DNA of 64,000 nucleotides, taken from Cephalopachus bancanus (taxonomy: Eukaryota; Chordata; Mammalia; Primates; Tarsiidae). The notes beneath the pieces were generated by a model, which was not told the DNA's origin, did not search any database, and saw nothing but the letters and a program-made list of their open reading frames with translations. Position numbers and translations under genes: made by a program. This document shows, piece by piece, positions 35,101 through 47,479 of this stretch. How positions within the stretch are numbered: position 1 is the first letter of the stretch; each line of letters starts with the position of its first letter. Location: NCBI GenBank assembly GCA_027257055.1, contig JAPVLO010000999.1:1-64000 (forward strand), in the 5' to 3' direction.

Positions 35101-35637
35101 CTTCCTATTTCGTAATGGGCAATTGGAAACAAGCACAGTGACCAGTGATTAACTTGTCTGCTTGAGAATTTTAGGTCTGTAAACGCTGTTGTGTATCTTT
35201 TATTAACTTGAAAATATTTTATGTATTTGTGTATTTTCAAAAACTTCCTTTGTAAAAGACTTTTCACTCTCACCTCATAGATACTAAAAGACCTCTATTA
35301 AATTGTGGAGTTTGGATCCTTACCAGTGTAATCCAGATGAACAAATAACCATGTTCCTATAAAAAGCTTTGGAGACAGCCTAAACCATTTTCAATCTTGG
35401 AAATGATTTCTCATTTATACTTTAATATTTAAAGCTCTAATAAAAGCTGGATTATTTTTATAAATTACTGCCTATGAAAATAATACCTAGCAGCTGGTAT
35501 ATGTCAGTGTACGAATAAAGGCCTTTAACACTTGGAGTTTTTCCCCTACACCTAATTCTAATTCTAATTAGAATTCAGTTCAAATGTAAAAAGAAAAAAG
35601 GCGATAATTTTTCATTGGGGTAATGCAAACTCAGTTT
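35101..35637. other. Intron 1 spacer
   Basis: No gene. A small palindrome (ATTCTAATTAGAAT) lies near 35565. Confidence 0.4.
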
Positions 35638-35926
35638 TGTTTTGTTTTGTTTGAGTTGGAGTCTCATTCGGTCACCCAGACTGGAGTGCAGTGACTGCTT
35701 CCAGCCACCGCAGCCTCTGCCTGCTGGCTCCAGTGATCCTTCCGCCTCAGCCTTCCGAGTAGCCGGAATTACAGGCATGCGCTACCACGCTCGGCTGATT
35801 TTTTTTGATTTATTGTAGAGATGAGGTCTCGCTGCCCAGGCGGGTCTCAAACCCGCGGGCTCAGGCAATCCACTCACCTCAGCCTCCCAAAGGCGCGGGA
35901 TTACAGCCTGAGCCACCAAGCCCGGC
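35638..35926 (-). mobile_element. SINE (D5-type) with target-site duplication
   Basis: Flanked by TGCAAACTCAGTTTT. TCTCGCTGCCCAGGCGGG shows the 5-nt deletion. Confidence 0.95.
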
Positions 35927-36429
35927 TGCAAACTCAGTTTTAAGAACAGGTTTTCTCATTTTGCTACTGAAACTGGGAAATGCTTAACAAGTATCCTGCT
36001 ATTAAATAACATTTTGAAATGTATGAACTCCACTTTTAAAATTCAAAACTTCAGTTTTCTGCTGCACTAAAAGATACTATAACATTCCAAACTATAGTCA
36101 CTTGACAGTAAAAAACATTGAATTTCTTATACAGAATTGTAGTCCTCCCGTTGCAGAGAAATAAAATTTAATATATGTACACATGGGACTTTACTTCATT
36201 AGGATGTGTGCCCATATGTTTGGAATAAATAATACACTTTTCAGGTATTGAGCCTCAAAAGTATATTTTAGTGATTTTACTTACTATCTGTAATAATCTT
36301 GTCCTATCTATAATTGTGTCTTCTCTTTTTGACAGAGTAGACTTTTAAGATCGAAACCGTGTACTCTAGATTGAAATCCAGGCATGTAATGAACAGATTT
36401 ACAAACAATGTATTTTGAGCTAATTTTAG

Positions 36430-36840
36430 ATTTTTAAAAAATTGCAAAATTACCACAGAGTTCTCCTATACCCTTATCTAACTTCCCTTACATCTTACAT
36501 AACTCATAATACAATGATCAAACCAGGAGATTTGCAGTGGTACAGTACTATTAACTCATTTACATACCTTATTCAAATAATTACTTCAATTTTCCTACAG
36601 TTTCAGGGTTCTTTCCAGGTTCCCACACTGCATTTACTTGTCATTTCTGCTTAGTCTTTTCCGCTCTGTAGCAGCAGTCCCTTGGTCTTACCTGATCAGC
36701 ACTTAAATGTCTTATTTCTGGTAAGGTTAACATTGGTGTCTGATGGGTGTCTCCACTTTAAAGTAATTGTCTTCCTTTTTGTGGTTAATAAATATCTTGG
36801 GGGAGGGATACCTTGAAAGTATGCCAGGAACAGGTTTTTT
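36430..36840 (-). mobile_element. Old L1M 3' end, antisense
   Basis: AAATTGCAAAATTACC, TACAATGATCAAACCAGG, TTCCCACACTGCATTTACTT and TTAATAAATATCTTGGGGGA are the usual antisense L1M 3' landmarks. Diverged. Confidence 0.8.
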
Positions 36841-36865
36841 TTTACTTCGTTCAGTTTAGTAAACC

Positions 36866-37157
36866 TTTTTGTTGTTGTTGTTGTTGTTGTTGTTTTGAGT
36901 TAGAGTCTCACTGGAGTACAGTGGCACACTCCCGGCCACTGCAGTCTTGCTCTGCTGGACTCCAGTGATCCTTCCGCCTCAGGCTTCGAAGTAGTGGGAA
37001 CTATAGGTGCGCACTACTACACCGCCTGGCTGATTTTTGATTTATCGTAGAGATGAGGTCTCACCAAGTTGCCTAGGCAGGTCTCGAACTCGTGGGCTCA
37101 GGCAATTCACTTGCCTCCCAAAGTGCTGGGATTACAGGCTGAGCCACCGAGCCCGTG
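36866..37157 (-). mobile_element. SINE (D-type) with (GTT)n tail
   Basis: Tail is a GTT repeat at 36870-36895 (CAA on the SINE strand), as in the copy at 9970. The first part of the right arm is shortened. C7 at 37159-37165. Confidence 0.88.
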
Positions 37158-37165
37158 CCCCCCCC

Positions 37166-40052
37166 TTAAACGTTTAAGTATTTTATTTGTTTGCAACTAA
37201 GCTTGTTAACACTATATAATGAAAATGTACAAAGAATAATGTAGTTTTTGGTTAGATTTAAGTCAAAGACATCAGTTTAGTAAATCTTTAGCAGAGGTTC
37301 ATGGATATAGATTTAAGTCATTTTAATTTATGAATTATGAAGTACCATTCAGCACTTGAACAAACAGGAGTGAAAACAGTATATAGGATATATAGGACCT
37401 TCAAATCTTGCAATAAATTGTCATTTACTGACTTTTCTAAAAAAGTTATTTAGTACGAGTGGTAATTAGATGCTACAAAGACCTGCTTCATTTCATGTTT
37501 ATTAGAACTAGAACTGTGTTAAATTGCCTTCACAGGGTGAAACTTGAATGCATGCGTATCTATAAGACCTTCACATTAAGGGAAACATGATTCCCCTGGT
37601 AGTAGGAATCCAACCCTGTTCTTTGGAAGATGTTCCCTCTATGACAGGCACTTTCACAAGCCCTGGAGCCTCATTTAATCTTGGGGCAGTAGCTTCAGAG
37701 GGGGAAGAGATAACCAGTATTCACAATTGATTTGGAATGCAGAGGCAGCCTTGGTCCTGAGTGACTTTGTGAAGGGAGGTGGGTTTAGGTGGATCCGGGA
37801 GTTGCATTTTTTGAGGTGATGATTAAAGGCCCTGACTTAAAGTCGATTCAGATTTATATTTATTTGGATTTATATATTTATTGCTCTAAACCATTTCAGG
37901 TTTTCGACCAAGTTACTAGAAGCACTTTTTACCAAGTTGAATTTCTGTCCTTGGATAGCTAAACTCTTTCCTGAGCCAAATTAATAAAATGAGATTTCTT
38001 ATTAAGAATGAATTATTAAGTAAAATGGAAGCATTGGGCTAGGAAAGCAATTGATGCAATTTGTTTTCAAAGCCTTAAAAGTGCTGCAGTGTGCATAGAT
38101 CACAAGGAATGGCTTAAGTGCCAACGCGTGGGGCATTAATTTTTTTTGTAGAGGATTCCAGGTTCACAGGATATCAGGAGTGCTGACTTGGCAGTGAAAT
38201 CCCATTTGTAACATGTTAGATTAGGAAATAGATTGATTTATATGTTGATGTAATGGATCAAGGCACAGCCTGTGCTTAAGGAAATGGAGAACACATTAAA
38301 TAAAAGCATTTTCAAAGTAAAGAAGTACAAACGTTACAGGAAAAAAGGTATCCTGTTATATGCTAGGTAAGGTTGGAGTATGTTTGATTAGTTGATTCCT
38401 AGACATGGGGTCCACAGAGGCTTTTTATATTTCAGATGATACCTTCTTGAAAGTCTCTTATGACCACAAGGATTAATCTTTCTGAACTCAAAAGTGAATC
38501 ACTACAGCATATTAGCTGTCTGGATTGATTCCAGTTACTCTACTTTTTCTTGGTGGTAACTGATGTGAGGATCTGTTGCTGCTTAGCTGCCTCTTCCTGT
38601 TGCTTTAACCTCTGGTATTTTAGATTCTCTTTAGGGAAGGTAGTGTTGACCATCTCAGCACAAAGATCAAATGCACTCACCACTGATGTGTTGACCTCAG
38701 TGGTTGACCCATAAACTGAACATTTATACAGTTGGAACTCTTGTGGTCTCTTAGCCAACAACCATAATGAGTAACATGTGGAACATAACCTTTGGTGCTG
38801 ATAAATGGCTGCCTACGCTAAAATTGACCACTTCAGGGCTGTGGCTTGGGTGAGCTCACTTAACTAATTGACACTGTTTCTTACCTGTATTCATTTTTGG
38901 AATTAAGGGGTAAATGGTTCCTCTCCTCATTCCTAATTCTGAAAGATTAGATACCCTGAAATCCTATTTGTTTAATAGCTGCCTTTAGTGTTAAAATAGA
39001 CAAGGCTATAGAGAGAAATTAGGAAACACTGTTCAAAATCAGATTTAACTGTGGGAGTTCCTTCCTAGCAGGTTTAGGCAATATATTCCTTCTGATTTGT
39101 AGAGTTAGCTTTTCACTTACATATTATGTCTTACATTTTTATTTAATTCTATTTTGGCACTTGCAAATTGCCCAAATTTGAAAGCAAAGAATTTGGAGAG
39201 AGCACTGGTTTCCATACACAAAAGTATCCTGGGGTTTCTTTGCATTTATCTCTGTATATTCTCATTTTTCTCCACACATAATCCAGGTTTCTAGCGATAA
39301 TCCGTAGTTATGGATCACAGAAGAAGCATGAGCAAAAGAAGAGGCCTTTTGGTACACATTCTGAACTCTGTGTGAAAATAAGGCACATTTGTCTTGTGCA
39401 TCCTTTATACCTTTTAATTATTTGTTTGAATTAAGCACAACTAGAGTATTTGCTATGAATAAATGTGTTCCTTTCTACAGATATCTTTAAATGATTTTTC
39501 CTTCTTTGAAGTAAGCAGGAATTCACATCAGTAGCTTTATAGACATTATACTGAAAACATAGGGCTTTCTGCTTTAATAAATGATTATTTGTCACAGCAG
39601 GCCTACAATCAGTTTTAGTTAATAAAGGTGCAAATGTTGGTTTTAATTGAGGTGTTTTTCAACCCTGATAGATAATGTCAACATTTTAATTCCAAATCAG
39701 CTTTCTCGAAGCTATCCAACAAATGTCGGGTCTTCCTTCTCTTGTACTAGTAGAAGACAGGCTAATTTTAATAAGCTCCTAAGCAATATGTGTGTAGGAT
39801 GGTAAATTTGTCTTGGAAAAAGATCCTAATTAGTTCAAAATAAAATTTAAGTTCCTGACTGAAAGGATTATTTATGTTTGTGTAGTTCATCAGCACATAT
39901 ACATGAAAGTTGCCTTAGAAAAGCATATATTTTTATATATTTTAAAAGTCAAAGCCACCCTTTGTTGTTAATAGGAAAACCATTTACTTTTATGCTCTTT
40001 TAAAAACAACATCATAGACCATATAATCTAGCCCTCCCCCACAAGTTTTACC
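37166..40052. other. Intron 1, 2.9 kb without SINEs
   Basis: Mostly single-copy-looking, with the minus-strand ORF at 38540-38812 noted separately. No other feature recognised. Confidence 0.45.
38516..38812 (-). pseudogene. Unidentified protein-like ORF, possible retrocopy fragment
   Basis: The minus strand is open from 38812 to a stop near 38540. It ends in a Lys/Gln-rich tail (YQRLKQQEEAAKQQQIL then KKK) preceded by VSAFDLCAEMVNTTFPKENL. The composition looks like a real charged C terminus rather than shadow coding, and there is no ATG at the start. No intron, poly-A tail or parent gene was recognised. It lies inside intron 1, antisense to APLP2. Confidence 0.25.
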
Positions 40053-40336
40053 TTTTTTTTTTTGAGTTGGAGTCTCACTCTGTTGCCCAGACTGGAGTGC
40101 AGTGGCCGCTCCCGGCCACTGCAGCCTCAACCTGCTGGGCTCCGGCGATCCTTCCGCCTCAGCCTTCCAAGTAGCCGGAATTACAGGCATGCACTACCAT
40201 GCCCGGCTGATTTTTTGATTTATTGTAGGGATGAGGTCTCACTGCCCAGGCGGGTCTCGAACCCATGAGCTCAGGCCATCCACTCACCTCAGCCTCCCAA
40301 AGGCGCGGGATTACAGGCTGAGCCACCGTGCCCGGC
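40053..40336 (-). mobile_element. SINE (D5-type), full length
   Basis: TCTCACTGCCCAGGCGGG marks the 5-nt deletion. Linked GGAATTACAGG and CTGATTTTTTG are present. Short AGTTTTA flanks. Confidence 0.94.
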
Positions 40337-41744
40337 TAGTTTTATCATTTTTAAAAGCTGATTTAATTGTTATTTTGAAAGAAGTTTTGCATTAGGAGAC
40401 ACTACAGAACTCTATTATGGTTATAATCATTAATAATGCCATGTTACTAGCTGCAGGGATGCCTATGCTTTTCTAATGCATGATACTTTGTGGGAGCCTT
40501 ACTGTCATATTTCTCACTCATAATCTCTGAGCTATTAATGGTTAGATCTTGCAAAAAGGGGAATCGACCAAAGAAAGACTTTACGGAATAGTTTATTTTT
40601 ATCCAACATGAGATAAAAATTGTTCATGAAATTCCTTTTGGTGTTGTGTCCATGAATGATGCCATCACACATTGAATAATGTGAACCAAACTTGACATCT
40701 TCCTCTTCCTCTTCCCTTTATATCTAATTTGTCACACATCTTTGCCCATTTTGTGCTCTGTGATCTCTTGAATCTTTCTCTTCTTCATACTACTTTAGCC
40801 CAAGCTACCATTATTCCTCTCTTGGACCTTGCAACTCCAGCTTCCTGAACTATTTCCCTGCGTACACTTTTGTTTCTGTTCAGTCTATTCTCAGCCACCG
40901 GAGAATCAGAACTGCAGTTTGACAATAGTAACTTTGTGTTAAAACCTCTCAACACTCCCAGTGATAAGGACTGAAGTTCTTTCTCAGTCTAAAGATTATC
41001 TAGTCTGGTCCTGGGTGACTTTCTACCATCTCTCTACCTCACAAGCATGAGGGTTCTTAAAGGGCTATTCAAGTGTCGATCTGATCACTTACCTACACAA
41101 GATTCCCTCATCACCTCCCTACACGAGATTCCCTCATCACCTCCCTACACAAGATTCCCTCATCACCTCCCTACACAAGTCTAGGTCAGATTCCTTTTTT
41201 ATGTGCTTCCTCAGCACTGTCCTTTTCCTTAGAACCTCTGGAAATGTGGTCACACTTTTTTGTGAGTTTTGACTTTTGCATTAGAACTTCAGGAAAGCAG
41301 GCCATGACTTTTTGCTTGTCCTTGTATCCTAAGCACGCAGCACATTACTTTACAAAATAGTGGTTGCTCAATATAATTTTATTGTGTGAATAAATTAAGT
41401 AAAATTATTGGAACTTTAGTCATTCCTTACTTTCATGATTTGGTGTAAGGGAAATGAAAAGTTCTTGAATTAGAGCAGACTGCAGCTGGGTTATATATTC
41501 TGAAGTTAAAAGTATCCCAGGCACGGAATGGGGAGTAGATTCCCTTTGACTTTTCACTTGATCATATACATCCCAAAGGTCATTTTTTATTCTGTTCTAG
41601 CTCCTGGAAAAAAGATTTTTTTATGAAGATAAAAATAGTAAGTAGTAAAGATATTTTAAAGACCAATTCTGTCACACACCACTGAATGACTGTACATCTG
41701 TGGCTTTTGGGGTAAACCTGAACTTTTTCCTCCCCCTTTGATAG
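40337..41744. other. Intron 1, 3' end
   Basis: 40740-41400 contains L2-like landmarks (CCTCTCAACACTCCCAGTGA, ATTATCTAGTCTGGTCC, TGCTTGTCCTTGTATCCTAA) and a 26-bp minisatellite. Exon 2 follows. Confidence 0.45.
41089..41179. repeat. 26-bp tandem repeat, about 3.5 copies
   Basis: Unit CTCCCTACACAAGATTCCCT plus CATCAC. Copies start near 41089, at 41115, 41141 and (partial) 41167. Units are nearly identical (one A/G difference), suggesting recent expansion. Confidence 0.9.
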
Positions 41745-41918
41745 GCTCTTGCAGCCAATGCTGGAACAGGATTTGCTGTTGCTGAGCCTCAAATTGCAAT
41801 GTTTTGTGGGAAGTTAAATATGCATGTGAACATTCAGACTGGGAAATGGGAACCTGATCCAACAGGCACCAAGAGCTGCATTAGAACAAAAGAAGAAGTT
41901 CTTCAGTACTGTCAGGAG
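41745..41918 (+). CDS. APLP2: APLP2 exon 2: first part of E1 growth-factor-like domain
   Basis: 174 nt, phase 0 at both ends, residues 36-93. It starts [16 protein letters not shown] and ends EEVLQYCQE. It supplies the first three E1 cysteines (MFCGK, KSCIR, QYCQE), which pair in the heparin-binding growth-factor-like domain. Acceptor ATAG at 41741-41744 and donor GTAAGA are standard. It is separated from exon 1 by a 35.4 kb intron, the largest in the window. Confidence 0.97.
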
Positions 41919-42086
41919 GTAAGAGCATTGCCAGAAAGTTAAAACCACATTTTTTCTGGGTTTTGGTTGAACCTGTTTACCTTAGAAATAGATACTTTAT
42001 CATTCTTCTGTTTTGACCATGACCAAGGTGCTAATAACTGGAGACCCAGGCCCTTTGTTTCTAAATGTATAGTATGATTGACACCA

Positions 42087-42192
42087 CTCAAAGGCATTGC
42101 CAGGCTTCTGCAGTGTTCCTTCCTTACTTGTCCTGTGAGCTCTCAGCTCTTTAAGGAAGGAATACAGCAGAAGCCTGGCAAGTACCTTAGAG
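42087..42192 (+). ncRNA. Candidate pre-miRNA-like hairpin in APLP2 intron 2
   Basis: Arms 42097-42126 and 42152-42181 pair over 30 positions: 28 Watson-Crick pairs, one G-U (42115/42163) and one A-A mismatch (42112/42166). The 25-nt loop can form a further GAGC/GCTC stem. Outside the main stem, 42091-42094 and 42087-42089 pair with 42185-42188 and 42190-42192. Size and shape fit a pre-miRNA transcribed with APLP2. It could instead be two inverted copies of an ancient repeat end (the 3' arm, AGCTCTTTAAGGAAGGAA, resembles L2 3' sequence), the origin known for some mammalian miRNAs. Expression is unknown. Confidence 0.5.
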
Positions 42193-42793
42193 GCCCAGCC
42201 TGGTTCTTGTTTTTCCACTTGGTGTGGGATGATGGAAAGCAAAACAAGCTGTGTGTGCTCATGTTTTCTACTTACTGATAGAAAGCCACTAGTTTTATAA
42301 ATAATCATCATTTCTGGTCTGATTCAATTTTTGGGTCCAAAAGAAAAGGATATGAGATGTTATAACTTCTTACCAAGACCAGCATACAAGGCCAGGGGTG
42401 AAGTATTATTCTATAATTTTATTAACAGACATTTCCATAGACTTGCCTCTGAAGTGTTTTAGTTCATGAACTCAGCAACTTACACATACCGTATAAGCAA
42501 ACTTGACACCTAATGGATTTGTTTCAGGCTAAAAGCTTACTGCTTTGTTTATTCTTAAATACAGATTCTCTTTTAAAAGAGAATTCATGAGGTGGTCAGA
42601 AATCTAACCTGTCAAAAGAAGACTGTTAGTTACATTGTCTTTTTACTTGATGACTTCAGTTGGAATCAGGGGTAGTGGAGTGGAACTTCAGATTTATAAG
42701 GGTAAGGGTAAAGGCCAAGTACACTTAGAAACTCATCCTTACTTGGAATGTCCATCAGCAGGTCAATTTATTGTGTTTTCCTTTCCTTAATAG

Positions 42794-42917
42794 ATGTATC
42801 CAGAGCTACAGATCACAAATGTGATGGAAGCAAACCAGCCAGTCAGTATTGACAACTGGTGCCGGAAGGACAAAAAGCAATGCAGGAGTCACATTGTTAC
42901 ACCTTTCAAGTGTCTTG
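42794..42917 (+). CDS. APLP2: APLP2 exon 3: E1 growth-factor-like domain, heparin-binding part
   Basis: 124 nt, residues 94-135, opening [19 protein letters not shown]. It contributes three cysteines and a basic patch ([13 protein letters not shown]) corresponding to the heparin-binding loop of APP-family E1. It ends in phase 1 after CTT G, followed by GTGAGT. Intron 2 before it is only 875 bp and contains a long hairpin. Confidence 0.97.
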
Positions 42918-43917
42918 GTGAGTGTTCTTGGTTAATTTTCAGGAAGTGCCACCATCCTCCTGTTTTTAAATTTAATTTTCTCTTGACTCACAGTGAAATA
43001 TGTATATCTATTAACAAGCTGAGTGCTGTGTGAATTTATTGGGGGAAATTTCTCTTTGAGATATTTACTGTTTCTGGTGTCAATGGTCAGCCTTTTTCAA
43101 TGATTACTAACTCTGCCTTCCCATTGTGGGCCTCCTTCCACCTTTTGAGGATGACCCTTTTCTGTAGTACTGAATAAGAGTGCTACCCACAGAGCAACCC
43201 AGCTTTGCCCTTGCATTAACAATTCAATGTTAATGTTTTACAATGTTAGTTGTGAAGTATAGAAGAAAGCAACCCAAGAGAAAGAGGCTTCTTTTCCTTT
43301 ACTTCATCCTGCACACATTTGCACTATTATACCAGACCCAACTTTCTGTAGTTTTCAGGAGAAGGAAAAGCGACTCATAACAACTGGTGGACAGTCCAGG
43401 GTGCCAGGGCCAGGTCCTCTGGGACCTGCCATTCTGAAGGGTTTGTGACTGTGAGGGGTGTTTATGTTGTTGGTATTAACATCCAGAGCCAATGTGAGTA
43501 AAACGATGATAGTTTATTACCCAGAAACAGAGTTGTTGCTTCAGATGCTTAGTGAATTTATTCTTAACCATTCATCACCTGACACATCCAAATTATACTC
43601 ACATATCTGTAGTCTGGATGATTGAGGAATAGATTGGTCACAGAAACTTAAAAGGGCATAGCAATCTATTTTAGATTAGCCACAACAGGAATTAACATAG
43701 ATATAGCATTAACACAGACATCCTGAGTGGTTTTGTAGATATGATTGGAGATTCTCCACCCTCCCTTCATTAAAACCTTTCCTTAAACTGCTGATGGCAG
43801 CAAAATGGAATGCATTGCTTTTCTCATTCTCACATGTGGCAAGGAGCAATCTCCAACTAATAGGAAGAATCAGCACCTAAATGACAGTATTTAAAATATG
43901 TAGCAATTAACTTTATT
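42918..43917. other. Intron 3, 5' part
   Basis: No gene or clear repeat. Confidence 0.45.
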
Positions 43918-44210
43918 TTTTATTTTTATTTTTTGAGTTGGAGTCACTCTGTCACCCAGACTAGAGTGCAGTGGCCGCTCCCAGCCACCGCAGCCTCAAC
44001 CTGCTGGCTTCCAGCGATCCTTCCGCCTCAGCCTTCCAGGTAGCTGGAATTACAGGCGCATGCTACCACTCTCAGCTGATTTTTGATTTATTGTAGAGAT
44101 GAGGTCTCACCAAGTTTCCCAGGCGGGTCTCGAACCCACCTGCTCAGGCAATTCACTCACCTCAGCCTCCCAAAGCGTTGGGATTACAGGCTGAGCTACC
44201 GAGCCCGGCT
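43918..44210 (-). mobile_element. SINE (D-type) with target-site duplication
   Basis: Flanked by AATTAACTTTATTT (43905 and 44211). The next SINE follows in opposite orientation after 20 bp. Confidence 0.94.
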
Positions 44211-44230
44211 AATTAACTTTATTTTAAAAA

Positions 44231-44509
44231 CTGGGCATGGTGGCTCCTACCTGTAATTCCAGCATTTTGGGAGGCTGAGGCAAGAAGATTTTTTTCATAG
44301 ACCAGTCTGGGCAACATAGTGAGACCTCATCTCTACAAAAAATTAAATTAACAGGACATGATGGTACCCTCCTATAGTTCCAACTACTCGAGAGCCTCAG
44401 GTAGAAGGATCATCTGAACCCAGGAGGTCAAGGCTGAAGTGAGCCATGATCATGCCACTGTACTCTATCCTGGGCGAGAGAGAGAGGCCCCAACTCAAAA
44501 AAAAAAAAA
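44231..44509 (+). mobile_element. Old AluJ-like SINE, B box deleted
   Basis: J-like head, ATTTTTTTCATAGACCAGTC where the B box should be, and an A13 tail. Confidence 0.85.
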
Positions 44510-44597
44510 GCATCAAGTAGAGGAAAGAGGGATATTGTATAGGCTTAACTATTTTAAATTGAGTGTCTCTCAGTAATGTGAGATTAGTTGAAAATTT

Positions 44598-44788
44598 TGC
44601 TGGGTACTATGGTTCATGCCTGTAATCCAAACACTTTGGGAGGCGGGGGCAGGAGGGTTGCTTGAGCCAAGTGTGGTGACTTGCACCTGTAGTGCCAGCT
44701 ACTCTTGTGGCTGAGGCTGCTGTGAGCTGTGATTGTGTCACTGCACTTCAGCCTGGGCAAGAGTGAAACCCTGATTTAAAAAAAAAAT
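44598..44788 (+). mobile_element. Old Alu-like SINE with large internal deletion
   Basis: Head GCTGGGTACTATGGTTCATG; the first arm ends at TTGCTTGAGCC and joins the second arm CAAGTGTGGTGACTTGCACC. Confidence 0.75.
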
Positions 44789-46309
44789 TGTGTGATGTAG
44801 TGTAAGGGTGTTCTTCCATACCATTTAACTCTGAGAAATCTCAGGATGTGAGGTTTATTAATTCTTTATGTAATTCTCAAACTATAAGTGAAACAAGATT
44901 TAATCTTGATTATTTGTATTTGTAGACAATAGGTAAAAGTACTTGAAATCATTTATTTGTTTTGCATTCTTCCTTCCAAAGACTTTGCAACCTAAACTTC
45001 CTCCTCCTGTTTGTCTTGTTACTTCCTGTCTTCATTCCCCACCCAGACATCCATCTGCATGGGAGACCTCTGATTTTTTTTGATATCCTTCATCTCCCCA
45101 CATCCAGTCGGTTTTTGAGCCAGCCTGATTTTTACCTCTTAAAGGAGGGGTATTAGCCATGATTCCCAGACTGTGCACTTAGGCACTTTAGGACATTGCA
45201 GTAAACTCACAGGACAGTGCAGGATATTTTTGATTTTTCAGAGAAAACAAAGTAACATCTGCCAGGCATTCCACTAGCTACTAGCTGGAAGTAGTTTACA
45301 TTTTCAGCATGAGAACATGAATTTCTTGTGGTGACCTTATAACTTTGTGAAGCTAAAAAATAATGTTGAAACTCCTTAGCATGACCTGGCCTATGCTGAA
45401 CTCTGCCCTGCTCTCTGCTACACTGCCCCGTGCTTCAGCTTCACCAGCACTGAGCACCTTCACACCAGCCAGTCCTCAGTGTTTGGAGCAATTTTTCTCT
45501 GCTTACTTTGCCTAGAAAGTTCTTCCTATAAGACTTAGCTCTGAGGATGCCACCTTTAAAGAAAGCCTTTCGTGGTCTTATTTTCTGTCCAGATATCTAG
45601 AGTTCTCAACTGCTCTTTGCTGTTGCCATTGTACTTATCACACTGTACAAGGATTGTTTATAGACCTTTCTCTGACTACACTGTTAATATCTGAAAGCAG
45701 GGACCCTGTTTGTCCCCTCTGCACCATGATAGTGCCTAGAACATAGGATATGTTGTTTATAGTAATTACAATACCATAGTTGGTGTGCAGCAGAAGTTGT
45801 TTTTATTGCTTTATTTTCCAGATGATAAGTGTAAATTTTTTAGTGCATTACAGAACCAAGTAATGAAATTACATTGTTACTAAATGCGTAAAAGACAATT
45901 TAACCATAAGTCATTCAGCACTTTCTTTGCATTGTGATCAGTGAATAAAGCATTGTACAGTCTGGTGTTACTTCATTTAGTTATTCATGTTCACCCCAGC
46001 AACCATTTGGACAACTTCCTAACTACTATGTAGAATTATCCTTTGGAATTTTTAAGTAAGTACAGTTGGCCTCAGCCAAAACTAATGAGGGACAAAGTGA
46101 CTGGAGTTTAAGGGAAGGGAGTAGGAAAGAAATACTGCCAATTCTTCCTTGTTGTCATTTAGGAAGATTTTGATTTCTCTTTGCTCCTTCTACCATCCCC
46201 TCCCCTTCAAGCACCCAGGCAGAACTGACATTTGTTAATAACCAATACCACTTTCTTTCCATTAACTCATTAGAAATCCTTTTGGTGATAGTCTTTTAGA
46301 GTTGCTTTT
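44789..46309. other. Intron 3 middle
   Basis: No gene. 45440-45760 (CTTCCTATAAGACTTAGCTC, CAGGGACCCTGTTTGTCCCC, TAGTGCCTAGAACATAGG) resembles an L2 3' end, antisense. Confidence 0.45.
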
Positions 46310-47450
46310 TTAAATTAAAAAATAATCTCAGATTTTCTGAATGGTTACAGAAATAGCCAGATTTAAGATTTTCCAACTGTTAACATCTGATTCATGTGAT
46401 AAAATTAATCTTATCAATCCCTCCCCCCACTCATTCGCTACTGGATTTTTTTTTTTTTTTAATCTGAATCATTTGGAAGTTGCAGACATGATATCCTTAT
46501 GCCTTAATACTATGGTATGTCTTTTTAAAAAACAAGGAAATTCTTCTCTACAACCATGGTATAATCATCAAAAATTAGTGTTTTTCTAGGCAGTATCTGA
46601 TTGATCCAATATCTAATCTACAGACTCTACTCAAATTTCACCTGTTGCTGTAATAACATTCAGGATCTAATTCAAGGTCACTTGCTGCATTTAGTTCTCT
46701 CTTTAGTATTTTCTTGTCCTTTATGACATTGATATTTTTAAAACTACAGGCCAGTTACTTAATAGAATGCCTTGCAATTGGGATTTGTCTGTGGTCCTTT
46801 TGATTTATGCATTTTTGAGGGGAATACCACAGAAGTGTTCTTTTCATTGCATCATATTGGGAGTTGTATGATGTCAGTTTGTTCCATTCCCAGTTGTAAT
46901 GTTTATCAACTGCCTAAGGTGCTGTCTGCATTCACTTACTATTATGTACACTATGTCCAGATTTGGCCAGTGGTAACTTTATGCTGGTTCCTGTGTCTTT
47001 TTAGCATGTTCCTTTCATTCTTTGAGTACTTCCTTACTTTCTGGTACTAAAGAGTCATGTGCATCCTGTATTTTCCCTGCTCCACCCTGGAGTCTGTTAA
47101 AAACTAAATCTGGGCATTACGTGTTCTTGCTAATAGGAGGATGTTATTGCTTCTAGGCCTACTCAGCAAATAGAGCTAGGAAATATATGTGTATATTATA
47201 TATACAGACACACAAATCTATATTTTTATACCAATCCATGTGCATATATCAACCATGAGCTCATAGTGAGATCTACAAGTCCATTATTCTTAGTATATTT
47301 GCTTATGTGCTTAATACCTCTATTATCAGTCTGTGCTTTTTAAAAACCGGTTTGTTGCACTATAATTTACATACTATAGAATTCACCCATTTTGAAATTA
47401 GTAGTTTATAGTATATTTACTTAGTTGTGCAGCCATACACAATTCTTTTA
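46310..47450 (-). mobile_element. Old L1M 3' region, antisense
   Basis: GTTACAGAAATAGCCAG, GACATTGATATTTTTAAAAC, GAATACCACAGAAGTGTTC and CATCATATTGGGAGTTGTAT follow the L1M order seen at 36430. AATTCACCCATTTTGAAATT at 47381-47400 continues L1-like sequence. Limits are approximate. Confidence 0.7.
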
Positions 47451-47479
47451 ATGTACAAATTATACTAAAAATTGATACA

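Noticed and set aside
42918..43033. Exon 3 frame continuing past the donor to a stop at 43033
   Set aside because: The GTGAGT donor and in-frame join to exon 4 (completing the valine codon) are much better supported; the extension has no E1 features.
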